Source of the DNA: Vibrio parahaemolyticus
GTDB taxonomy: Bacteria > Pseudomonadota > Gammaproteobacteria > Enterobacterales > Vibrionaceae
Assembly (NCBI RefSeq): GCF_900460535.1
Contig: NZ_UHIL01000001.1
Span: 1,922,001 to 1,986,000 of the forward strand
DNA: 64,000 nt
Reading direction: 5' to 3'
In this document: positions 52,689 to 61,356 of the stretch, piece by piece
Layout of the letters: every line of letters begins with the position of its first letter
How positions within the stretch are numbered: position 1 is the stretch's first letter
Made by a program: the position numbers and the translations under genes
Notes under the pieces: model-generated
Databases searched by the model: none
Told to the model about the DNA's origin: nothing
What the model saw: only the letters and a program-made list of their open reading frames with translations

Positions 52689-54304
52689 ACTTGTTCTTCC
52701 TTTGGCAAATACACGGTTATTCGCGTTCCATGTTCTGTGTTTGGTAGCATTTCAACATGCCCGTGATAGCGGGTCGCTAATTGGTTCACTAGGTGCAGAC
52801 CTACCCCTCTATTTTGTCGAGATTTTGTCGAAATGCCTTTTTTGAAAAGGGTTTGAGGTTCAATGTTCTCTGGCAACCCACATCCGTGATCGCTGACTTC
52901 TAAAATCACTTCGTTGCCGTAATCGCTAACCGAGACTTCGATGTTTCGACGCTCTGATGCAACGTTGGATTCATTGCGAATAACGCTCAAAGTCGCATCA
53001 AACGCATTGTCGATCAAGTTGCCTAAAATGGTGACCAGATCTTCCGAATTTAACCATTCAGAAAGCGGCTCCAAGCGACTGCCCTCCTCGACCACCAGCT
53101 GCAAACCCAGTTCTCGTGCTCGCTCTGTTTTGCCCAACAACATACCCGCAATAAGCGGATCTTTTATGGTATCTCGCAAAAACTCAATCATGGCTTGATA
53201 ATGGGCGGTTTCTTGCCCGATGAGCTTTTGTACAGCCTCAAGCTCACCCATTTGTACTAAGCCACTGATCGTATTGAGCTTGTTTCTATGCTCGTGAGTT
53301 TGAGAACGCAACAAGTCTGCATATTCTTTGGTTTGCGAGAGCTGCTCCGTAAGCTCATTGATCTCGTCGCGCAAACGAAAACTTGATACTGCCCCGACAA
53401 TCTTTCCTTCCACAAAGATGGGTGAGCGGTTCGCAATTAACCGCTTATGATTAAGGAAAATTTCAATGTCGTGATCTTCTTGACCCGTTTCAAGAACGGT
53501 ATATAAGTCGCTGTCGCGTAATGTATCCGTAAGCGGTTTGTTGAGCGCCTTATCTCTGTCAATGCCGAGAATCTGGCAAGCACTGCGGTTGATGGAACGA
53601 AGCACACCTTGTGCGTCAATGCTGAGTACACCTTCTTTGATAGTGCTCATGGTGACTTCCAGTTCACCATACAGACGGCCGATCTCTTCTGGTTCGAAGC
53701 CTAAAATCGCGCGCTGGAATTTTCGAGACGCGTAATTGGACACCACGGCATTTGCCACCACTACGACGACAACCATCAAAATTAAAAAAGCGAGGAATGG
53801 CTCAATGCGATCTTGGAGCCTGTCGAGCAAATACCCCACCGACACCACACCAATGATGTTACCTTGTGCGTCGAATATCGCCGCTTTACCGCGGACGGAA
53901 TAGCCCAAAGAACCGCGCGCTGTAGACACATAGGATTGACCTTCGACGAGAGCTCGTTGGTTGTCTCCCCCTTTCATAGGCTTACCAATTCGCTCATCTA
54001 CCGGATGAATTAAGCGCACGCCTTGGTTATCCCCAATCACAATAAAGGCCGCACCAATCGCTTTAGTGAGTGCGCGAAAGGACTCTTGATAAGGTTCTGG
54101 CTGCTGAGCTTCCACCATCTCAATGACGATTTCAGACTCTGCAAGGAAACGGGCAACACCGAGTGCCTTTTCACCCATTTCGTGTTCTTGATTGACTTTA
54201 AGGTAGGTAAAACCTGCGGCGACGAGCAGAAGTAACTCGATCAAGCCCGAGAGCGTCATAATGACCAGCATGCGCTTTCTAAAGCTGATGGTTCTCCAAC
54301 TCAT
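52685..54304 (-). CDS. Sensor histidine kinase, CitA/DcuS type
   Basis: A 539-residue membrane kinase: helix 1 (about 11-34), periplasmic PAS-like sensor (about 35-168), helix 2 (about 170-190, FLAFLILMVVVVVVANAVVS), cytoplasmic PAS (about 215-320), phospho-acceptor His in SQTHEHRNKLNTISGLVQMG, and ATPase motifs LIDNAFDATL and SDHGCGLPE. This domain plan is that of carboxylate sensors. A TctA-like permease and a TAXI protein at the other end of the window are possible targets but far away. Confidence 0.93.
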   Translation of the reverse strand: MSWRTISFRKRMLVIMTLSGLIELLLLVAAGFTYLKVNQEHEMGEKALGVARFLAESEIVIEMVEAQQPEPYQESFRALTKAIGAAFIVIGDNQGVRLIHPVDERIGKPMKGGDNQRALVEGQSYVSTARGSLGYSVRGKAAIFDAQGNIIGVVSVGYLLDRLQDRIEPFLAFLILMVVVVVVANAVVSNYASRKFQRAILGFEPEEIGRLYGELEVTMSTIKEGVLSIDAQGVLRSINRSACQILGIDRDKALNKPLTDTLRDSDLYTVLETGQEDHDIEIFLNHKRLIANRSPIFVEGKIVGAVSSFRLRDEINELTEQLSQTKEYADLLRSQTHEHRNKLNTISGLVQMGELEAVQKLIGQETAHYQAMIEFLRDTIKDPLIAGMLLGKTERARELGLQLVVEEGSRLEPLSEWLNSEDLVTILGNLIDNAFDATLSVIRNESNVASERRNIEVSVSDYGNEVILEVSDHGCGLPENIEPQTLFKKGISTKSRQNRGVGLHLVNQLATRYHGHVEMLPNTEHGTRITVYLPKEEQV

Positions 54305-54799
54305 GGTACATCCTTACCGTTAACCCACTTCCACGTCACTGTGGTGTTGTTCTAAGTTAACATCGAGTTAACAGCAAGGCTTAGATCAGATGATAAATCT
54401 GTGAACACGGCAAACAAAGCGTGACTTTTATGGTGAATTAATAGGCGGCGTGAAACATAAAATTACATCCATTCATCAGGCACAATATTCCTTGCTGATA
54501 TTCAATGGCATACATAAATTGCCCTTTAAAGCATGATTACGATCACACCAAATTTAGCGGTTTTTGAGGCACATTTAGACTTTCCATCGTATAATTTTTA
54601 GTCAAGAAGCCACAAAGAGCATCTTATAAGAAAGCAGTGAAGCTGGAAGTCTATTATTAGCTCAACATTGAAGTCAGGCAATTTGGAAATAACTTAATAA
54701 AAATACAAATACTGGCTATATGACAAACACTTAGACACCATCTGCAAACTGGAAAACTATAAACAGAGGTGAATTTATAGTTTAGAAGGAACACCAAAC
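54305..54799. other. Intergenic region upstream of the two-component operon
   Basis: About 495 bp without a credible gene. Near the kinase start it has three GTTAAC hexamers (54319-54324, 54356-54361, 54367-54372); the last two with spacer ATCGA form an inverted as well as a direct repeat. The rest is AT-rich and leads into a 75-residue gene. Confidence 0.5.
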
Positions 54800-55027
54800 A
54801 TGGAACGCGATACATTTGGAATTTGCCTGAATAAGGCTATGCTGTCAGAGAATATGTATTCAACTTTTACACACGTCAGGGCTTATGAAAAAAACGGAGG
54901 TAATGCTTCGGATCTCAAGGTGTTACTCTCGTTTCCTCAAATGAGCGGTAAAGATTTGTTGAACACGATGCGTGGTTCTCGCCAACTAGAATGGCGAGCG
55001 GAATTCCACTGCCCTCGTATGAAATAA
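54800..55027 (+). CDS. Hypothetical protein, 75 residues
   Basis: MERDTFGICLNKAMLSENMY ... RQLEWRAEFHCPRMK. AAGGA lies 10 nt upstream of the ATG. No membrane helix or known motif; two cysteines (near 9 and 71). It stands alone between two unrelated units, so a function cannot be inferred. Confidence 0.55.
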   Translation: MERDTFGICLNKAMLSENMYSTFTHVRAYEKNGGNASDLKVLLSFPQMSGKDLLNTMRGSRQLEWRAEFHCPRMK

Positions 55028-55042
55028 ACTCTTAACAACCTC

Positions 55043-55070
55043 GCGCTCAGTGATTGGCGATGCTGAGCGC
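55043..55070 (+). terminator. Possible terminator after the 75-residue gene
   Basis: An 8-bp GC-rich stem (GCGCTCAG / CTGAGCGC) with a 12-nt loop; T-rich but not a pure T-run afterwards. Confidence 0.5.
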
Positions 55071-55161
55071 TGATTTACCCTTAATTCTTCCTTTCAACCA
55101 CTTAACAGCGTGAGTTGATTACTTTATATTAGAGCCAATACTCTACAACAAAGTAGCCATT

Positions 55162-56577
55162 ATGAAACAAACTGGAAAGTTTTGGGTATTGGGCCTTATT
55201 AGTAGCTCCATTTCTCTTGCCTGCCATTCAGCACCGATCACGTTTGACACTGCGTGGCAGTTGTTACTAGAAAACAACTATTCTCTTAAAGCTCAACGTG
55301 CAAATGTTGAGAACTATCAATATCAAGAAAGCGCAACCAGCAACCTTAATCTGCCTCAAGTAAGCATTGGTGCTAACTACACACGCTTGGACACCGACGT
55401 TACTCTTTCAGGAAAACAGATCCTAGATAGCACTGGAACACACATTAATGTGCCACCTGCTTTTCAACCCATTTTTGGTGCCTTAGCGAACACCACTTCA
55501 ACCATTACTGAGCGCGATATTTTCTCTTCTTCTATCCGTGCGATTTGGCCTATCTTTACTGGTGGCCGAATCTCAGCTGCGCAATCTGCCGCGGCGGGTA
55601 AAACCGATGAAGCGAAAAGTCAGTTAGCCATGGAGCAACAGGCTCGCTTTGAAGACCTTTCTAAATACTACTTCTCAGTTGTACTTGCCAAAGAAGTGCT
55701 CGCTACGCGCCAAACAGTAGAACAAGGTTTGAAAAAGCACCGAGATTTTGCCATCAAGCTGGAAGAGCAAGGACAGATCGCTCGCGTTGAACGCCTACAA
55801 GCTGAAGCCTCATTAGACAAAGCCAAAGTAGAAACACGCAAAGCCGCCAGTGACTTGAGTATTGCACAAGCTGCTCTTGGAAAACTTCTCGCGCAAGAGG
55901 ATTCTGTTGAACCAGCAGAAACCTTGTTCATTAACGATAACCTACCACCACTGAGTGCATTTATCGATCAGACCTTGCTCACCTACCCTGGGCTCGACAT
56001 TTTGGATGCCAAGCACAAACAGGCATCGAGCTTAATTAAGGCAGAGAAAGGAAAATACTACCCAGAAGTTTACTTATATGGCGATTACAGCCTGTACGAA
56101 GACGATTCGTTGGCGAGCCAAATGAAACCGGATTGGCTCGTAGGGGTTGGCGTTAACATTCCATTGATTGAATCCACAGGTCGAAGCGAAAAAGTCAAAG
56201 CTGCACAAAGCGTTGTATCTCAAGTTGATGCTCTTAAATCTCAAGCCAAACAAGACTTGTCTTTACTTGTGCAGAAAACGTATCTAGAAGCGCAGCAAGC
56301 GATTGATGAAGTGCAAGGCTTAGAATCCAGCATCGCACTAGCCAATGAAAACCTGCTTCTGCGAGAGAAGGCATTCACTCAAGGTCTTTCTTCTTCTCTT
56401 GATGTGGTTGACGCTCAGCTTTATGTCGCCAGTATCGAAACTCAACGTTCGGCGGCGCGCTTCCGCTATCTGATTTCACTAACCAAACTATTAGCATTAA
56501 GCAGTGAAATGAACAGCTTCGAACAATATCAAAATACCGCTTACGCCCCAGCGAAAATATCCAAAGAGGTTAAATAA
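55162..56577 (+). CDS. TolC-family outer-membrane efflux protein
   Basis: A 471-residue outer-membrane channel: signal peptide (about 1-24), FDTAWQLLLENNYSLKAQRA at the mature N-terminus, and two outer-membrane-factor repeats with long helices (about 60-240 and 270-450, e.g. LSSSLDVVDAQLYVASIETQ). It begins a four-gene exporter operon; the next gene is 3 bp away. Confidence 0.92.
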   Translation: MKQTGKFWVLGLISSSISLACHSAPITFDTAWQLLLENNYSLKAQRANVENYQYQESATSNLNLPQVSIGANYTRLDTDVTLSGKQILDSTGTHINVPPAFQPIFGALANTTSTITERDIFSSSIRAIWPIFTGGRISAAQSAAAGKTDEAKSQLAMEQQARFEDLSKYYFSVVLAKEVLATRQTVEQGLKKHRDFAIKLEEQGQIARVERLQAEASLDKAKVETRKAASDLSIAQAALGKLLAQEDSVEPAETLFINDNLPPLSAFIDQTLLTYPGLDILDAKHKQASSLIKAEKGKYYPEVYLYGDYSLYEDDSLASQMKPDWLVGVGVNIPLIESTGRSEKVKAAQSVVSQVDALKSQAKQDLSLLVQKTYLEAQQAIDEVQGLESSIALANENLLLREKAFTQGLSSSLDVVDAQLYVASIETQRSAARFRYLISLTKLLALSSEMNSFEQYQNTAYAPAKISKEVK

Positions 56578-56580
56578 GTC

Positions 56581-57561
56581 ATGGCAGCAAAATCTTTAAA
56601 ACCCGTTCTACTTTCACTTTGCGCCTTGGGTGTGGCTTCTTGGGTTGGCTATCAGTTTTACCAAGCTTATCAGCCAGAACCAGTTCGCTTGCAAGGTTTG
56701 ATTGAAGCTCAGCAATACAGCATTTCATCAAAAGTCCCAGGTCGCATCGACGAAGTGATGGTTCGCAAAGGCGATGATGTTGAAAAAGGCCAGTTAATTT
56801 TTACGCTTCACAGCCCAGAAATCGAAGCGAAACTGGAACAAGCAAAAGCTGGTGAAAAAGCGGCAGATGCACTAGCGCAAGAAGCAGAGAAAGGTGCACG
56901 TGAGCAACAAATTCAAGCCGCGAAAGACCAATGGCTAAAAGCGAAAGCCGCAGCGGATTTGATGGAAAAAACCTATAACCGCGTGAACAACCTGTATAAA
57001 GATGGTGTGGTTGCCGAGCAAAAACGCGATGAAGCGTTAACCCAATGGCAAGCTTCTAAATACACCGAAAGTGCCGCTTTCCAGATGTATGAGATGGCGA
57101 AAGAAGGGGCTCGTAGCGAAACCAAAGTGGCCGCGGCGGAGAAAGCTCGTATGGCGTCTGGCGCAGTTGCTGAAGTGGAAGCCTATGCGAAAGATACTCA
57201 AATCTACAGTTGGTTTGACGGTGAAGTATCTCAAGTACTTTTACAAAGCGGTGAGCTTGCACCGCAGGGCTTCCCTGTCGTGACCGTCATCGACACTGAA
57301 GATGCATGGGCAACACTGAACGTGCGCGAGGATCTGCTTAAACACTTCACTAAAGACACCACATTTAACGCATACCTGCCAGCATTAGATAAAAGTGTCG
57401 AGTTTAAAGTCACGCACGTTGCAGTAATGGGCGATTTCGCAACTTGGCGAGCGACCGATGCAGCACAAGGTTTCGATCTGCGTACCTTTGAAGTAGAAGC
57501 TCGCCCTACTCAACCAGAACCAGAACTGCGCATGGGTATGAGCGTTGTGGTTGAGCTGTAA
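56581..57561 (+). CDS. HlyD-family membrane-fusion (periplasmic adaptor) protein
   Basis: A 326-residue adaptor with an N-terminal membrane anchor (about 10-28), a barrel-sandwich start (YSISSKVPGRIDEVMVRKGD), an Ala/Lys/Gln-rich coiled-coil hairpin (about 85-200) and a C-terminal beta domain. It bridges the TolC-like channel and the two following inner-membrane proteins. The plan resembles E. coli YbhG/YhiI. Confidence 0.92.
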   Translation: MAAKSLKPVLLSLCALGVASWVGYQFYQAYQPEPVRLQGLIEAQQYSISSKVPGRIDEVMVRKGDDVEKGQLIFTLHSPEIEAKLEQAKAGEKAADALAQEAEKGAREQQIQAAKDQWLKAKAAADLMEKTYNRVNNLYKDGVVAEQKRDEALTQWQASKYTESAAFQMYEMAKEGARSETKVAAAEKARMASGAVAEVEAYAKDTQIYSWFDGEVSQVLLQSGELAPQGFPVVTVIDTEDAWATLNVREDLLKHFTKDTTFNAYLPALDKSVEFKVTHVAVMGDFATWRATDAAQGFDLRTFEVEARPTQPEPELRMGMSVVVEL

Positions 57562-57581
57562 TCGCTCAAGGTAAAAAATCT

Positions 57582-58748
57582 ATGACGATTAAGGTTTCAC
57601 AACGGCATGTGTTACGGCGCGACAAGTGGTTACTGTCGTGCTTAACTTGGGTGCCTATTTTGCTTTCGCTTACCATTTGGGGCGTGTTTTCTGCGGGGAT
57701 TGCGAGAGACCTGCCGATTGGCGTGGTCGATTTACAACATTCGCAACTCTCTCGTAAGTTGATCCAAACGTTAGATGCCTCTTCAACGCTTTCTGTGGAT
57801 TATCACTACACCAGTGCGAATGAAGCCAAGAATGCCATGATTGAAGGCGATATTTACGCTTTTACCGTCATTCCATCTAAGTTTGACCAAGACATTTTGC
57901 TGCATCGCCAACCGCAGCTTTCAGTGTTTTTTAACAGCCAATATATTTTGGTGGCAAAGTTAATTAATTCAGCCGTGGCACAAGCTCAAGGGTACTTTGA
58001 TGCTCAGGTGCAAGTGATGGGCAATCTCGCCAAAGGCAATACAACGACGTTGTCCGCGCTCGGCCAAGCTGTGCCAGTGTCGACCCAAATCACCGCGCTG
58101 TTTAATCGCAACACTAACTACGCGCAGTTTTTGGTCACCGCTATCGTGCCTGCGATTTGGCAAATTTGTATCGTTGTGAGTACGATTTTGATCCTTGCGG
58201 CGCACTTTCGCATTTATGGGGGCAAAAATGGCTTTGAGTTTTTGGGTAATAAACCATACACAAAACTCAGCGCAATTTTGAGCCAATACATCCCAGTGTT
58301 TATGTTGCAAGGTGCCTTGTTCCTCTACTGGTTTTATGTGTTATTGGACTGGCCGATGGAAGGCAGTCTCGTAGTCATGTTACTGGCTCAATTGGTCACC
58401 GTTGTTGCCTGTATCATTATGGGCGCACTGTTTTTCTTTTTATCGATGGACCCTGCCCGCGCAATGAGTTTTGCTGGTGCGTTTACTGCGCCAAGTTTTG
58501 CTTTTATGGGGATTACGTTTCCAGTTTCCGACATGAACACGCTCGCTCATGCTTGGCGCTCACTATTACCTATCACCCATTACATCGAAGTTCAGGTTGG
58601 TCAGGCAAGCTACGGAGCCTCAGCCGCTCAATCGTTTAGTGCTTTGTGGCCAATGATCTGGTATGTGGTGCCACTCTTACTGACAGCCGCATTCATTCAT
58701 AAATACCGAGCGGCAGCACTGTCGACTCAGCAAAGGGAGGCAGCATGA
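57582..58748 (+). CDS. ABC-2-type permease, first of a pair
   Basis: A 388-residue inner-membrane protein: one N-terminal helix (about 18-40), a large extracytoplasmic domain (IGVVDLQHSQLSRKLIQ onward) and five C-terminal helices, as in the YhhJ/YbhR type ABC-2 family. It overlaps the following permease gene by 4 bp. No ATP-binding subunit is encoded beside it. Confidence 0.88.
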   Translation: MTIKVSQRHVLRRDKWLLSCLTWVPILLSLTIWGVFSAGIARDLPIGVVDLQHSQLSRKLIQTLDASSTLSVDYHYTSANEAKNAMIEGDIYAFTVIPSKFDQDILLHRQPQLSVFFNSQYILVAKLINSAVAQAQGYFDAQVQVMGNLAKGNTTTLSALGQAVPVSTQITALFNRNTNYAQFLVTAIVPAIWQICIVVSTILILAAHFRIYGGKNGFEFLGNKPYTKLSAILSQYIPVFMLQGALFLYWFYVLLDWPMEGSLVVMLLAQLVTVVACIIMGALFFFLSMDPARAMSFAGAFTAPSFAFMGITFPVSDMNTLAHAWRSLLPITHYIEVQVGQASYGASAAQSFSALWPMIWYVVPLLLTAAFIHKYRAAALSTQQREAA

Positions 58749-59896
58749 CACTCTGGCAACTGATTAAAGCAGAGATTCGCTCTGTGCTGACCAACCCCGT
58801 CGTCACATTAACTGTTTTTGGTGGCGTGGTTTTTTATTCGTTTTTGTATCCGCTGCCATACGCACAACAAACCCCTAGAGAGCAGCCAATTGCGGTCGTA
58901 AACCTAGACGGAAGCCAAACCAGCCTAAAGCTAGAGCGTATGGTCGATGCGACACCTCAAGTCAAAATCGTCTCGCGTTTACATACAGTTGAGGATGCAA
59001 AACAAGCGTTTTTAAATCGCGAAGTTACGGGTTTCTTAGTGATCCCTGAGCACTTCTACAAAGACGTAATGTTAGGTAAAAGCCCGACTCTTGCGTACGC
59101 CGCAGACGCCTCTTACTTCTTAGTTTACGGCACGGTCGTTGAAGGTTTAGCTCAAGCAGGCGGTACATTAGGCGCACAAGTTAAAGTCAGTAAAATGGTG
59201 ATTGAAGGCGTACCCCTTAGTTTGGCGAGCCACAATTACTCTGCTATCAAGCTGAACATGAAACCGACCTTCAACCCAACGATGGGCTATATCGAATACG
59301 TGGTTCCTGCTGTCTTTGTGCTGATTTTACAGCAAACACTTATTATGGCAGTTGGCTTGCAAACCGGTTCGCAGCGTCATGGCCGAGGCTACTGGTCTCA
59401 GGTATCAACCGGGTCATTGTTATTGGTAAGAACGTTGGTGTTTATTGCCATTTATTACTTACTGAGCGCGTATTACTTTGGTTTTAGCTTCGAACGTCTG
59501 AGTGTGAATCACATTGCCAAAGCAGGTGAGCTCTTAACCATGCTTTTCCCGTTCTTGCTGGGTTGTTGTGGGTTAGGCTTTTGGCTTGGCTATCTACTAC
59601 CAAGAAGAGAACTGGTCACCTTAGTGGTTCTAGTCAGTTCAATGCCTCTCATCTTTTTAGCGGGCTTCATTTGGCCAGTTGAATCGATACCGGCTCCACT
59701 GCTTTGGATAGCCGATTTGAGCCCGAGTACTTGGGCAATAAAAGGCTTCTTGGCGCTTAACCAAATGGGCGCGACATGGCAGCAAGTTGCCAAACATTGG
59801 ACAGCATTGTGGTTGCTTGTTGCGCTATGGGGTGGTGTGGCGTATTGGATAGCAAAACGTAACAACAAACCCGTTGTTACCGAAAGCCTAAGTTAA
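58745..59896 (+). CDS. ABC-2-type permease, second of a pair
   Basis: A 383-residue paralogue of the preceding protein, with the same single-helix, periplasmic domain (IAVVNLDGSQTSLKLERMVD), five-helix layout. The two probably form a heterodimer. It ends the operon and is followed by a strong terminator. Confidence 0.88.
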   Translation: MTLWQLIKAEIRSVLTNPVVTLTVFGGVVFYSFLYPLPYAQQTPREQPIAVVNLDGSQTSLKLERMVDATPQVKIVSRLHTVEDAKQAFLNREVTGFLVIPEHFYKDVMLGKSPTLAYAADASYFLVYGTVVEGLAQAGGTLGAQVKVSKMVIEGVPLSLASHNYSAIKLNMKPTFNPTMGYIEYVVPAVFVLILQQTLIMAVGLQTGSQRHGRGYWSQVSTGSLLLVRTLVFIAIYYLLSAYYFGFSFERLSVNHIAKAGELLTMLFPFLLGCCGLGFWLGYLLPRRELVTLVVLVSSMPLIFLAGFIWPVESIPAPLLWIADLSPSTWAIKGFLALNQMGATWQQVAKHWTALWLLVALWGGVAYWIAKRNNKPVVTESLS

Positions 59897-59956
59897 TTTT
59901 TCTCTGCAGCTCAAAGAGATAAGTTGACAGAAATCACAATTCCATGACCAGATGAA

Positions 59957-59990
59957 CAACAAAGGGGGCGAACTATCGCCCCCTTTGTTG
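59957..59990 (+). terminator. Strong terminator after the exporter operon
   Basis: A 14-bp perfect stem (CAACAAAGGGGGCG and its complement) with a 6-nt loop. Confidence 0.92.
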
Positions 59991-60298
59991 TATTTGAACG
60001 CCTCACAACCTCAGATTGAAATTGACTTTAATCAAGGATTCGTCCGATAAATAACTTTAAACATTTGTGACAAATTTGTAACCAACACTCACAATAGCCT
60101 GCTCCAGCTTGACGTACAAAAATTCATCACTTTTAACATCGTTTTTTGCCATAAAAACCATCGAATTTTTGCATTTTATCGAATAACACCTTTCCTATAC
60201 CGTAATTTTCGAGCGCACCAACGACTGTTTTATCAGCGGTTTCACAAGAAGTGCGCCGCTCTAGTGAGAGTCGAAAATCACGTCAAAAGGAAGTTATT
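59991..60298. other. Intergenic region upstream of the cytochrome c peroxidase gene
   Basis: About 308 bp without a gene. Holds an FNR-like box at 60022-60035 and AT-rich sequence up to the AAAGGAAG ribosome-binding site. Confidence 0.55.
60022..60035. promoter_or_regulatory. FNR-like box
   Basis: TTGAC-TTTA-ATCAA differs from the FNR consensus (TTGAT-N4-ATCAA) by one base. Bacterial di-haem peroxidases are commonly FNR-activated. It is 263 bp from the ATG, so a long leader or an upstream regulatory role is implied. Confidence 0.55.
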
Positions 60299-61285
60299 AT
60301 GAAAACTCTTATCGCAGTGAGTGTTTTATCTATATTGTCTTTCGGTGCCCATGCTGAACGTCAATCCAACGAACCCATCAAGGTCATCGAACCCATTTCT
60401 GGGCTCGACAGTAAAAAGATTGAATTGGGTAAAACGCTGTGGTTTGAACCGAGACTGTCGGCGTCGAACACCATTTCTTGTAATTCTTGCCATAACATCG
60501 CTAAAGGTGGCGTTGATAACTTACCAAGCTCAATTGGTCACAAATGGTCAATTGGTCCAATCAACTCACCTACGGTGTTTAATTCAGATTTGAATTTCGT
60601 TCAATTTTGGAATGGGCGAGCGAAAGATCTGCAAGAGCAAGCCGCAGGCCCTATCGAAAACCCATTGGAAATGGCATTTACCCACCAACTCGCGGTCGAC
60701 ACTCTTCAATCTATCCCTCAATACCGCGAGTGGTTTCTACAAGCTTATGGCAGCGACAACATCACCATTGATAACGTGACCGATGCTATCGCAACATTTG
60801 AACAAACGCTGCGTACGCCAAACTCTCCATTCGATTTATGGTTGAAAGGTAACGACGACGCACTCACTACTGCACAAGTGGAAGGCTATCAACTGTTTAA
60901 AGACAAAGGCTGTACTGCTTGTCACAGCGGGCCATTAGCGGGCGGACAAATGTATCAAAAAATGGGGTTAGTGAAGCCATTTGCGACAGACAACCCAGAT
61001 GTTGGCCGCAAAGCCATTACCGGAAGTGATTTCGATAAGTTCGTCTTCAAAGTCCCAACCTTACGTAACGTAGAATTAACCTACCCGTACTTCCATGACG
61101 GGTCTGTTTGGGATCTTCAAGAAGCGGTAGAAATGATGGCCGATCTGCAACTTGGTCAAAAGCTAACGAAAGAAGAGTCCACCAAAATCACTGAATTCTT
61201 ACGTTCTCTGACAGGCGAGCAACCACAAGTCACCTTGCCTCACTTACCACCATCAACTCATGAAACCGCAAGGCCAAATATTTAA
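60299..61285 (+). CDS. ccp: Di-haem cytochrome c peroxidase (CcpA/MauG family)
   Basis: A 328-residue periplasmic enzyme reducing hydrogen peroxide with electrons from cytochrome c. Signal peptide ends at AHA|ER (19-20). Two covalent haem sites: CNSCH at 61-65 and CTACH at 205-209. The start at 60299 has AAAGGAAG upstream. No electron-donor gene is adjacent. Confidence 0.95.
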   Translation: MKTLIAVSVLSILSFGAHAERQSNEPIKVIEPISGLDSKKIELGKTLWFEPRLSASNTISCNSCHNIAKGGVDNLPSSIGHKWSIGPINSPTVFNSDLNFVQFWNGRAKDLQEQAAGPIENPLEMAFTHQLAVDTLQSIPQYREWFLQAYGSDNITIDNVTDAIATFEQTLRTPNSPFDLWLKGNDDALTTAQVEGYQLFKDKGCTACHSGPLAGGQMYQKMGLVKPFATDNPDVGRKAITGSDFDKFVFKVPTLRNVELTYPYFHDGSVWDLQEAVEMMADLQLGQKLTKEESTKITEFLRSLTGEQPQVTLPHLPPSTHETARPNI

Positions 61286-61309
61286 AATTTAGTTGGCACT
61301 AAACAGAAC

Positions 61310-61331
61310 AAAGGAGCCGAAGGGCTCCTTT
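61310..61331. terminator. Bidirectional terminator between ccp and ask
   Basis: A 9-bp perfect stem (AAAGGAGCC / GGCTCCTTT) with loop GAAG. Confidence 0.9.
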
Positions 61332-61356
61332 TGTAACGTCTAAATCGATGAATCAA

